From: Pseudomonadota bacterium
GTDB taxonomy: Bacteria; Pseudomonadota; Alphaproteobacteria; Reyranellales; Reyranellaceae
DNA: 13,111 nucleotides
Direction of reading: 5' to 3'
NCBI GenBank assembly: GCA_023416135.1
Contig: JAEZIF010000154.1
Coordinates: forward strand, 1 to 13,111
Shown here: positions 7,211 to 13,111 of the stretch, piece by piece
Layout: each line of letters begins with the position of its first letter
Numbering within the stretch: the first letter of the stretch is position 1
Made by a program: the position numbers and the translations under genes
The notes under the pieces: model-generated
The model's database searches: none
Told to the model about the DNA's origin: nothing
Seen by the model: only the letters and a program-made list of their open reading frames with translations

Positions 7211-7839
7211 CCCGCCCTCCCTTGCGTCTCCATGATGGCAGCCACGATGTTGGGATAGGCCGAGCAGCGGCAGATGTTACCGCTCATGCGCTCGCGGACC
7301 TCCGCGCCATTGGCTTGGGGCGCGCCCGCGAGCTCGCCGACCGCCGAAGGCACGCCGCGCTGGATCTCGTCCAGCATGCCGACCGCCGAACAGATCTGGC
7401 CGGGCGTGCAGTAGCCGCATTGATAGCCGTCGTGTTTGACGAAGGCTTCCTGCAGAGGATGCAGCCTGCCGTCGGCGGCCAGGCCTTCGATAGTGACGAT
7501 GCTGTCCCCGTCGCGCGCGACGGCAAGCGACATGCAGGCATTCAGCCGGACGCCGTTCACCAGGACGGTGCAAGCCCCGCACTGGCCGTGGTCGCAGCCC
7601 TTCTTGGTGCCGGCGAGGCCGAGATGATCGCGCAGCGCATCGAGCAGCGATGTACGCGGATCGAGGGAGAGGTCGTGCGCTTGGCCGTTCACCGTAAAGC
7701 GGACATTGGTTCTTGCCGAGCCGTCGGATCGAGAGGAAAGGGACATGGTTTGCGCCTGCAGTTCGCGTCCGAACATCGCCGTCATGACGGAGGCGATGCC
7801 CAGCACGCGGCGGGTGATGGAGTGAGGGGAGCGGGTCAT
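7207..7839 (-). CDS. Molybdenum hydroxylase, [2Fe-2S] subunit with Tat-like leader (PaoA/YagT-like)
   Basis: This 210-residue subunit carries two [2Fe-2S] clusters. The plant-ferredoxin-type cluster uses C82, C87, C90 and C102 (KGCDHGQCGACTVLVNG). The second, all-helical domain uses C141, C144, C190 and C192 (CGYCTPGQ and NICRCSAYPNI). Before the first domain lies SITRRVLGIASVMTAMF, with paired arginines at 10-11 and a hydrophobic stretch. It resembles the twin-arginine leader of E. coli PaoA, which exports the whole folded complex. The ATG at 7839 was chosen because it includes this leader. The open frame extends much further upstream, antisense to ligD, but those residues match nothing and would bury the leader. 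The ribosome-binding site is weak. It is the first gene of the operon. Confidence 0.9.
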   Translation of the reverse strand: MTRSPHSITRRVLGIASVMTAMFGRELQAQTMSLSSRSDGSARTNVRFTVNGQAHDLSLDPRTSLLDALRDHLGLAGTKKGCDHGQCGACTVLVNGVRLNACMSLAVARDGDSIVTIEGLAADGRLHPLQEAFVKHDGYQCGYCTPGQICSAVGMLDEIQRGVPSAVGELAGAPQANGAEVRERMSGNICRCSAYPNIVAAIMETQGRAG

Positions 7840-7910
7840 ACCTGGACCAACGACCGCTTGTCGGGTCCGTTGCCGGTGCCAGATGCTTGTCACTGGCGAC
7901 GACCATGGGC

Positions 7911-7935
7911 GGAACGTCTTGCCGCAGCTGTCGTT
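7911..7935 (+). promoter_or_regulatory. EcfG-type (general stress response) promoter upstream of ligD
   Basis: GGAAC (7911-7915) is followed after 16 bases by CGTT (7932-7935). This is a full match to the GGAAC-N16/17-CGTT consensus of the EcfG/SigT/RpoE2 sigma factors that run the general stress response in alphaproteobacteria. It lies in the 150-base gap between the divergent hydroxylase operon and ligD, points towards ligD, and would give a leader of about 45-50 bases before TTG 7990. A second match lies before the pyrophosphatase gene in the same cluster. Confidence 0.7.
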
Positions 7936-7989
7936 TCCCATCGGGTCCTGACCACGCTGTACGCGGCCGAACGCTATAGGTTGTATCCT

Positions 7990-10635
7990 TTGCGCAAAGA
8001 CAGCCTTTCCACCTATCGCGCCAAGCGCGACTTCAGCCGAACCGACGAGCCGTCGGGCAAACAGGCCGTGGCTTCCTCCAGGGAGTTGCGCTTCGTCATC
8101 CAACGGCACGATGCCACGCGCCTGCACTACGATTTTCGGCTCGAGCACGACGGCGTGTTCCTGTCGTGGGCGGTGACCAAGGGGCCGTCGCTCGATCCCA
8201 CGGTCAAGCGGCTGGCAGTGCAGACGGAGGACCATCCGCTCGACTACGGCGACTTCGAGGGCACCATTCCCGAAGGCCAGTATGGCGGCGGCACGGTGCA
8301 GCTCTGGGACCGCGGCTACTGGAGGCCGATCGGCGATCCGCAGGAGGGCCTGAGGAAGGGCGACCTCAAGTTCGTCCTGGAAGGCGAGCGCCTGCACGGC
8401 AGCTGGGTCCTGGTGCGCATGAAATCGGATCGCAAGGGTGGCAGCGGCAAGAAGTCCAATTGGTTGTTGATCAAGCATCGCGACGAAGCGGCGCACGAAG
8501 GCGATGACGATGCCGTCCTGCGGGACAACGAGACATCGGTCGCCTCGGGACGGAGCCTGGACGAGATTGCCATCGGCAAGGGGCGCGCACCCACTCCGTT
8601 CATGACCGGCAAGCGGCGGTCGGCTGGCGCGGTCTGGCAAAGCAACGCGAAGGGCGGCGGCGACAAGGCGACGCTCGAGGAAAGCAGGGCAAAGCCGCGC
8701 AAGGTCTCGAAGATGCCGAGCTTCGTCGAACCGCAGCTGTGCAAGCTGGTGGAGCGCGCGCCGGCGCAGTCCGGCTGGGCGCACGAGGTCAAGTTCGACG
8801 GCTATCGCCTGCAGCTGCGCGTCGAGGACGGCAAGGCCCGGCTGCGTACGCGCAAGGGTCTGGATTGGACGGAGAAATTCGCGGCGATCGCCAAGCTGGC
8901 CGAGAAGCTGCCGGACTGCGTGATCGACGGCGAGGCGGTGGCGCTCGATGCCAATGGCGCGCCGGACTTCTCTGCCCTGCAGGCGGCACTCTCCGAGGGA
9001 GAATCGGACAAGCTGGTCTTCTTTGCCTTCGATCTGTTGTTCGCCGACGGCGAAGACCTGCGCGCCCTGCCCTTGCGCGATCGCAAGGCGCGCTTGCAGG
9101 AGCTGCTCGCCGGCCTGAAGGGCAAGCATGCGGGTCTGCGGTTCGTCGAGCATTTCGAGACTGCGGGCGACGCGGTGCTGGAATCGGCCTGTCGCATGAA
9201 CCTGGAAGGTATCGTCTCCAAGGAACTCGATGCACCCTACCGCTCCGGCCGTGTCGGCAGCTGGGTCAAGACCAAGTGCCGGGCGGGCCACGAGGTCGTG
9301 ATCGGCGGCTGGACCAGCGAAGGCAAGCGCATGCGCTCCCTGCTGGCCGGCGTGCATCGCGGACACGGCAAGGACCGGAAGTTGGTCTCCGTCGGCCGCG
9401 TCGGCACCGGTTTCAGCGAGGCGGTGATGCGCAAGTTGATGCCGCGCCTGCGCGAGGTCGAGAGCAAGACCAGTCCGTTCGCCGCCGGCGCCGGCCCGCG
9501 CAAGGAAGCCGGAATTCACTGGGCCCGACCCGAGCTGGTGGCCGAGATCGAGTTCGCCGGCTGGACCGCCGACGGCAATGTGCGCCAGGCTGCCTTCAAG
9601 GGGCTTCGCGCCGACAAACCGGCCGAGGAAGTCGAGGCCGAGAAGGCCGTGAAGCCGGAGAAGGCGAAGATGGCCAAGCCGGTGCCGAGAGCCAGGCGCG
9701 CGAGGTCTTCCGGCACTGCGACGGCCGGCGGGCCGGCGATGGTCATGGGCGTGTCGATCTCCCATCCCGACAAGCCGTTATGGCCGGACGAAAAGCCGCC
9801 GGTCACCAAGCTCGAGCTGGCGCAGTACTACGAGACGGTCGGCGACTGGATGATCGAGCATCTGAAAGGACGCCCCTGCTCCCTCGTGCGCACGCCCGAC
9901 GGCATCCGCGGCGACCAGAATTTCTTCCAGCGCCACGCCGCGCCGGGCACGTCGCATCTCCTGGAGCAGGTCAAGGTGAGCGGTGACCGCAAACCTTACC
10001 TGCAGATCGACCGGGTCGAGGGGCTGGCGGCCGTGGCCCAGCTCGGCGCCACCGAGCTGCATCCCTGGAACTGCCAGCCCGGCGAGCCCGACTTGCCGGG
10101 CCGCCTGGTGTTTGATCTCGATCCGGCGCCTGACGTGAAGTTCGATGAAGTGGTCAAAGGCGCGCTCGATGTCCGCAAGCGCCTCGAGGCCGTGGGGCTG
10201 AAGACTTTCTGCAAGACGACGGGCGGCAAGGGCCTGCATGTCGTGACGCCGCTCACCTCCGATCCCAAAAGCCCGGATTGGGACGCAGCCAAGACCTTCG
10301 CCCGCGAGATCTGCCGGCGGCTCGCCGAGGACGAACCCGACCGCTTCGTGCTCAACATGGCCAAGAAGGAGCGCAACGGCCGGATCTTCCTCGACTATCT
10401 GCGCAACGACCGCACCGCGACGGCCGTGGCGCCGCTGTCGACGCGCGCCCGACACGGGGCCACGGTGGCGATGCCGCTCAACTGGCCGCAGGTGAAGGCG
10501 GGCCTCGACCCCAAGAGGTTCACGATTCGCACGGCACCGGGGCTGCTGAAGAAGAGCAAGCCGTGGGCGACCTATGCGAAGTCGGCGACGTCCCTGCGTT
10601 CGGCCATCGAACGCCTGATCAAATCCAAATCGTGA
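7990..10635 (+). CDS. ligD: NHEJ ATP-dependent DNA ligase LigD (phosphoesterase-ligase-polymerase)
   Basis: LigD processes, fills and seals double-strand breaks held by Ku. With the chosen start it has 881 residues and three domains in the Pseudomonas order. The 3'-phosphoesterase carries H40, H46, D48, R50, H82 and Y86 (motif RHDATRLHYDFRLEHDG), each offset by two from the catalytic residues I recall for P. aeruginosa LigD. The ligase domain has adenylated K268 in VKFDGYR, then EGIVSK and WVKTK. The primase-like polymerase has the FDLDPAPD metal pair D709/D711 and a third Asp near 802 (FLDYLRN). A charged Lys/Glu/Pro linker joins ligase and polymerase. No in-frame ATG or GTG lies between the stress promoter and the first conserved residues. 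TTG 7990, with AGG nine bases upstream, is the best start; TTG 7981 is the alternative. Confidence 0.95.
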   Translation: MRKDSLSTYRAKRDFSRTDEPSGKQAVASSRELRFVIQRHDATRLHYDFRLEHDGVFLSWAVTKGPSLDPTVKRLAVQTEDHPLDYGDFEGTIPEGQYGGGTVQLWDRGYWRPIGDPQEGLRKGDLKFVLEGERLHGSWVLVRMKSDRKGGSGKKSNWLLIKHRDEAAHEGDDDAVLRDNETSVASGRSLDEIAIGKGRAPTPFMTGKRRSAGAVWQSNAKGGGDKATLEESRAKPRKVSKMPSFVEPQLCKLVERAPAQSGWAHEVKFDGYRLQLRVEDGKARLRTRKGLDWTEKFAAIAKLAEKLPDCVIDGEAVALDANGAPDFSALQAALSEGESDKLVFFAFDLLFADGEDLRALPLRDRKARLQELLAGLKGKHAGLRFVEHFETAGDAVLESACRMNLEGIVSKELDAPYRSGRVGSWVKTKCRAGHEVVIGGWTSEGKRMRSLLAGVHRGHGKDRKLVSVGRVGTGFSEAVMRKLMPRLREVESKTSPFAAGAGPRKEAGIHWARPELVAEIEFAGWTADGNVRQAAFKGLRADKPAEEVEAEKAVKPEKAKMAKPVPRARRARSSGTATAGGPAMVMGVSISHPDKPLWPDEKPPVTKLELAQYYETVGDWMIEHLKGRPCSLVRTPDGIRGDQNFFQRHAAPGTSHLLEQVKVSGDRKPYLQIDRVEGLAAVAQLGATELHPWNCQPGEPDLPGRLVFDLDPAPDVKFDEVVKGALDVRKRLEAVGLKTFCKTTGGKGLHVVTPLTSDPKSPDWDAAKTFAREICRRLAEDEPDRFVLNMAKKERNGRIFLDYLRNDRTATAVAPLSTRARHGATVAMPLNWPQVKAGLDPKRFTIRTAPGLLKKSKPWATYAKSATSLRSAIERLIKSKS

Positions 10636-10644
10636 GGACCACAC

Positions 10645-11568
10645 ATGGCCAAGGCCCGACGCAAGACTGGCACCGGCGGCTCGCAGAAGCGGGCAATGCG
10701 ACCGACCTGGGAGGGACATCTCCGGCTCTCGCTGGTGACCTGTCCGGTGGCGCTCTACACGGCTACGGAGCGCGCCGCCGATGTGCACTTCAACCTGATC
10801 AACCCCAAGACCAACAACCGCATCCGCATGCAGACGGTGGACGCCGGCACCGGCAAGGTCGTCGATCGCGCCGACCTGGTGAAGGGCTTTGCTGTGTCCA
10901 AGAACAAGTATGTGCTGTTCGAGCCGGAGGAGCTCGACGCGGTGAAGCTGGAGTCGACGCGCATCATCGACATCGAGGAATTCGTCGATGCCTCGTCGAT
11001 CGACCGCATCTACTGGGACGAACCCTACTATCTGGCGCCGGCGGGTAAGACCGGCATAGAAGCCTACTCCGTGATCCGCGCGGCCATGGAGAAGCAGGAC
11101 AAGGTTGCGCTGGGCCGGCTGGTGATGCATCAGCGCGAGCGCATCTGTGCGCTCGAGCCGCGCGAAGGCGGCATCCTGCTCACCACGCTGCGCACGCACG
11201 ACGAGATCCGTTCGTCCGCCGGCGTATTCGACCGCAACCTGCCTCGTCCCGATTCGCGGATGCTGGAGGTCGCCGAGAAGATCATCGCCCAACAGGAAGC
11301 GGAGTTCGATCCCAGCGAGTTCAAGGATCGCTACGAGGACGCGCTGCGCGACCTGATCAAGCGCAAGGCCAAGGGCGAAGAAGTGGTGAAGAGCGAGGAG
11401 CCCGAGGACGAGGAAAAAGTGGTCGACCTGATGGATGCCCTGCGCCGGAGTCTTAAAGGTGGCGGCGGGCCATCCCGTGACAAGGCCGATCGTTTCCTGC
11501 AAGCGCATGGCCGCAGGTCCAAGGCGACGCCGCGCAAGAGGGCACGGCCGCGCAAGCGTGCAGCTTGA
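10645..11568 (+). CDS. ku: Bacterial Ku, NHEJ end-binding protein
   Basis: Ku forms a homodimeric ring that threads onto broken DNA ends and recruits LigD. The 307-residue protein begins its core with RPTWEGHLRLSLVTCPVALY (about 19-38). It continues with NPKTNNRIRMQ, VKGFAVSKNKYVLFEPEELD, YYLAPAGKTGIEAYSVIR and RICALEPREGGILLTTLR, all characteristic of bacterial Ku. The C-terminus is acidic and then strongly basic (PRKRARPRKRAA), as in Ku proteins whose lysine/arginine tails bind DNA and let the ring slide inward. The ATG follows the ligD stop by 9 bases with GAGGA as ribosome-binding site, so the two are co-transcribed. The last codons overlap the start of the next gene. Confidence 0.97.
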   Translation: MAKARRKTGTGGSQKRAMRPTWEGHLRLSLVTCPVALYTATERAADVHFNLINPKTNNRIRMQTVDAGTGKVVDRADLVKGFAVSKNKYVLFEPEELDAVKLESTRIIDIEEFVDASSIDRIYWDEPYYLAPAGKTGIEAYSVIRAAMEKQDKVALGRLVMHQRERICALEPREGGILLTTLRTHDEIRSSAGVFDRNLPRPDSRMLEVAEKIIAQQEAEFDPSEFKDRYEDALRDLIKRKAKGEEVVKSEEPEDEEKVVDLMDALRRSLKGGGGPSRDKADRFLQAHGRRSKATPRKRARPRKRAA

Positions 11569-12167
11569 GCGCGGAATCGCCGCTACGGCTCGACGGGACG
11601 GCGGTCCACATCGCCGTCGACATGCAGCGCCTGTTCGCAGAGCCGACGGAGTGGTTCGTGCCGTGGCTGCCCAAGGTGCTGCCCAACGTGCTGCAGATCG
11701 CCGAGCGTCATCCCGAGCGCACGATCTTCACCCGTTTCATTCCTCCGCAGGATCCCGAGCAAGCGGGCGGGGCGTGGCGCGACTATTATCGGCGCTGGCG
11801 ATCGATGACGCGCGATTGCATCGACCGCCGCCTGCTCGAGCTGGTCGAGCCATTGCGCAGGCTGGTTCCGCCGGCGAAGGTCTTGAACAAGACGGTCTAT
11901 TCGGCTCTGGCCCATCCGCCGCTCGCCCATTCGCTGCGTCGCCATGGCATAGGGACACTGATCGTGACTGGCGGCGAGACCGACGTCTGCGTGCTGGCCA
12001 CGGTGATGGCGGCGCTCGATCTCGGTTTTCACGTCGTGCTGCCGGAAGATGCGCTGTGCAGCGGCAATGATGCGACTCACGATGCGCTGATGAAACTCTA
12101 TCGTGCGCGCTTCAGCCAGCAGATCGAGGCGACAACGACCGAGCGGATCCTTCGGGAGTGGGTCTGA
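11565..12167 (+). CDS. Isochorismatase-family cysteine hydrolase in the NHEJ operon
   Basis: This 200-residue protein belongs to the isochorismatase-like hydrolases (nicotinamidase, N-carbamoylsarcosine hydrolase and relatives). The Asp-Lys-Cys triad is visible: D19 in IAVDMQRLF, K109 in VLNKTVYSAL and nucleophile C142 in VTGGETDVCVLATVMAA. Its length fits the family. The only nearby ATG (11622) falls inside the VDMQ motif and would remove D19, so the start must be further upstream. TTG 11565 overlaps the ku stop as TTGA and is the natural choice, implying translational coupling to Ku. The substrate cannot be read from the sequence. Nicotinamidase-type amide hydrolysis or cleavage of another small amide are possibilities only. 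Nothing in the known NHEJ pathway calls for this activity. Confidence 0.88.
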   Translation: MSAESPLRLDGTAVHIAVDMQRLFAEPTEWFVPWLPKVLPNVLQIAERHPERTIFTRFIPPQDPEQAGGAWRDYYRRWRSMTRDCIDRRLLELVEPLRRLVPPAKVLNKTVYSALAHPPLAHSLRRHGIGTLIVTGGETDVCVLATVMAALDLGFHVVLPEDALCSGNDATHDALMKLYRARFSQQIEATTTERILREWV

Positions 12168-12171
12168 CGGC

Positions 12172-12197
12172 GGAACTGTGCCATTGGCGGTCACGTT
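12172..12197 (+). promoter_or_regulatory. Second EcfG-type promoter, upstream of the pyrophosphatase gene
   Basis: GGAAC (12172-12176) is followed after 17 bases by CGTT (12194-12197), again a full match to the EcfG consensus. It occupies the 64-base gap between the hydrolase and pyrophosphatase genes, the only sizeable gap inside the cluster. It points towards the pyrophosphatase gene and would leave a leader of about 28 bases before ATG 12232, with room for the GGAG ribosome-binding site. Confidence 0.65.
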
Positions 12198-12231
12198 GCC
12201 GACGCAAAAGTGCAATCCGTTGGAGCGCGCC

Positions 12232-12768
12232 ATGGCGCTGGATCGCTTGCCGTTGGTCGACAAGGAAAGCGGACAACTGACCGTCGTCGTCGAGACGCCG
12301 CGCGGCAGTCGCAACAAGTACAAGTACGACGCCGAGCGCGACGTCATTCGGCTCGGCGCGACGCTCGCAGAAGGACTGGCCTTTCCCTACGACTTTGGAT
12401 TCTTTCCGTCGACCCGGGGCGAGGACGGCGATCCGCTCGACGTGCTGCTGTTTCTCGATAGCGCAGTGCCAGCGGGTTGCGTAGCGACGGCGCGCCTGAT
12501 CGGCGTGCTGGAAGTCGAGCAGAAGGAGACGCGCCAGCCGTGGACGCGCAACGACCGGTTCTTCGCGGTGGCTACGCATGCGAAGCACCACCAGCGGTTG
12601 AGGCACCTCGATGATCTCCGGCCGCAATTGCTGGTAGAGATCGAAGCCTTCTTCACCCATCACGCCGGGCTCAACGGCAAGAAGCTGCGTGTCTTGCGCC
12701 GCAGCGGACCCAGGCGAGCGCGCCGGCTCCTGAAGGCCGGCGGCAAAGCATTCAAGGCACGCAAATGA
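12232..12768 (+). CDS. Divergent family I inorganic pyrophosphatase (Ppa-like) in the NHEJ cluster
   Basis: Family I pyrophosphatases split pyrophosphate in the cytoplasm and pull forward reactions that release it. At 178 residues the protein has the family length, and EDGDPLDVLLF keeps the three metal-binding aspartates D65, D67 and D70. By hand alignment to E. coli Ppa, E21 and K29 are kept. Other active-site positions change: E31 to K (in NKYKYD), Y55 to F, D102/K104 to an N-D-R segment (TRNDRFFAV), and Y141/K142 to H/A. From memory, the GSRNKYKYD and TRNDR motifs mark a recognised but little-studied subgroup annotated as inorganic diphosphatase. The C-terminus is rich in Arg and Lys. ATG 12232 has GGAG at 12222-12225. 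The stop overlaps the next gene as ATGA. A housekeeping ppa probably exists elsewhere. The fold is sure; catalytic activity is not. Confidence 0.88.
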   Translation: MALDRLPLVDKESGQLTVVVETPRGSRNKYKYDAERDVIRLGATLAEGLAFPYDFGFFPSTRGEDGDPLDVLLFLDSAVPAGCVATARLIGVLEVEQKETRQPWTRNDRFFAVATHAKHHQRLRHLDDLRPQLLVEIEAFFTHHAGLNGKKLRVLRRSGPRRARRLLKAGGKAFKARK

Positions 12769-13111
12769 AGCAGGTCCACTACGAGACGCTCGAGGAAGAA
12801 GCCACGCACGTTACCGACGAGGCGCGGATGGTGTTGCCCGGCGTGCAGGCGGTTCTGGGCTTCCAGCTCATTGCGGTTTTCAATCAGCGCTTCCAGGATT
12901 TCTCGTTTGGTGAGCAGGTCATCCACCTCGTGGCGTTCCTGCTGATGGCGCTGGCCATGGGGCTGGTGATGACGCCGGCGGCTTATCATCGGCAGGTCGA
13001 ACGGGGTTGCGTGTCGCGACGCTTCGTCGACCTGTCGTCGATCCTGCTCACAGTCGCCATGCTGCCGCTGATTGCCGGGGTCTGCCTCGACACCTATCTC
13101 ATCGCCCGGCT
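12765..13111 (+). CDS. DUF6328-like integral membrane protein (cut by window edge)
   Basis: About 115 residues are visible before the window ends. A short acidic cytoplasmic start (YETLEEEATHVTDEAR) precedes a first membrane segment around 23-39 (VLPGVQAVLGFQLIAVF). A second spans about 52-72 and runs into PAAYHRQ, and a third about 90-114. The pattern of a conserved LPGVQ segment with FQLIAVFNQRF and an xxPAAYHR loop resembles DUF6328 proteins as I remember them; the family has no known function. The ATG overlaps the pyrophosphatase stop (ATGA), so the two are translationally coupled and share the stress-type promoter upstream. How a membrane protein would relate to end joining is unknown. 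It may instead belong to the wider stress response. Confidence 0.7.
   Translation, partial: MKQVHYETLEEEATHVTDEARMVLPGVQAVLGFQLIAVFNQRFQDFSFGEQVIHLVAFLLMALAMGLVMTPAAYHRQVERGCVSRRFVDLSSILLTVAMLPLIAGVCLDTYLIAR

Noticed and set aside
7861..7948. Eight-base direct repeat TCGGGTCC (7861 and 7941) and an inverted repeat GCCAG/CTGGC (7878-7897) in the gap before ligD.
   Set aside because: Both are short and GC-rich, and repeats of this size are expected by chance. Neither sits at a defined distance from the promoter boxes.
7222..7989. Rightward extension of the ligD frame far upstream, opposite the [2Fe-2S] subunit gene.
   Set aside because: LigD homology begins just after 7990, and the likely stress promoter lies inside this stretch, so it cannot be in the LigD message.
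7840..9765. Long leftward extension of the [2Fe-2S] subunit frame, running antisense through most of the first two ligD domains.
   Set aside because: The extension matches no family, would bury the Tat-like leader, and lies opposite strongly conserved LigD motifs.

Overview
The window comes from a GC-rich proteobacterial chromosome and most likely an alphaproteobacterium. The grounds are the GC-rich codon use, a LigD with its domains in the order phosphoesterase-ligase-polymerase, and two sites that match the promoter consensus of the alphaproteobacterial general stress sigma factor EcfG. A genus cannot be named from the sequence. There are eleven protein genes, two of them cut by the window edges. 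I saw no rRNA, tRNA, CRISPR array or insertion sequence.

Left part (1-4109). The N-terminal part of glnD (PII uridylyltransferase) runs leftward out of the window. Diverging from it is an orphan sugar-type substrate-binding protein without a signal peptide, followed by a weak hairpin terminator. A 323-base gene-poor gap (2063-2385) holds a good leftward sigma70-like promoter and a short coding relic resembling the C-terminus of the binding protein. Next come a small secreted helix-hairpin-helix protein and mnmE (tRNA-modifying GTPase), whose stop and start codons overlap.

Middle part (4117-7839, minus strand). A tight three-gene operon encodes a molybdenum hydroxylase of the PaoABC/YagTSR type. 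In transcription order these are a [2Fe-2S] subunit with a Tat-like leader, an FAD subunit carrying the extra cysteines of a [4Fe-4S] cluster, and the molybdopterin subunit. No XdhC/PaoD-type maturation factor is in the window.

Right part (7990-13111, plus strand). A non-homologous end-joining (NHEJ) cluster consists of ligD, ku, an isochorismatase-family cysteine hydrolase, a divergent family I inorganic pyrophosphatase, and a DUF6328-like membrane protein cut by the window edge. Gaps and overlaps within it are 9, -4, 64 and -4 bases. The gap before ligD contains GGAAC-N16-CGTT, and the only sizeable internal gap, before the pyrophosphatase gene, contains GGAAC-N17-CGTT. Both fit the EcfG consensus and point the right way. 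I read this as a stress-induced double-strand-break repair island with two transcription entry points. LigD and Ku repair ends, and LigD self-adenylation and polymerisation release pyrophosphate. A pyrophosphatase-fold protein is co-regulated, but its active site differs from the E. coli enzyme at several positions. The roles of the hydrolase, the pyrophosphatase-like protein and the membrane protein in this cluster are the most novel question in the window.
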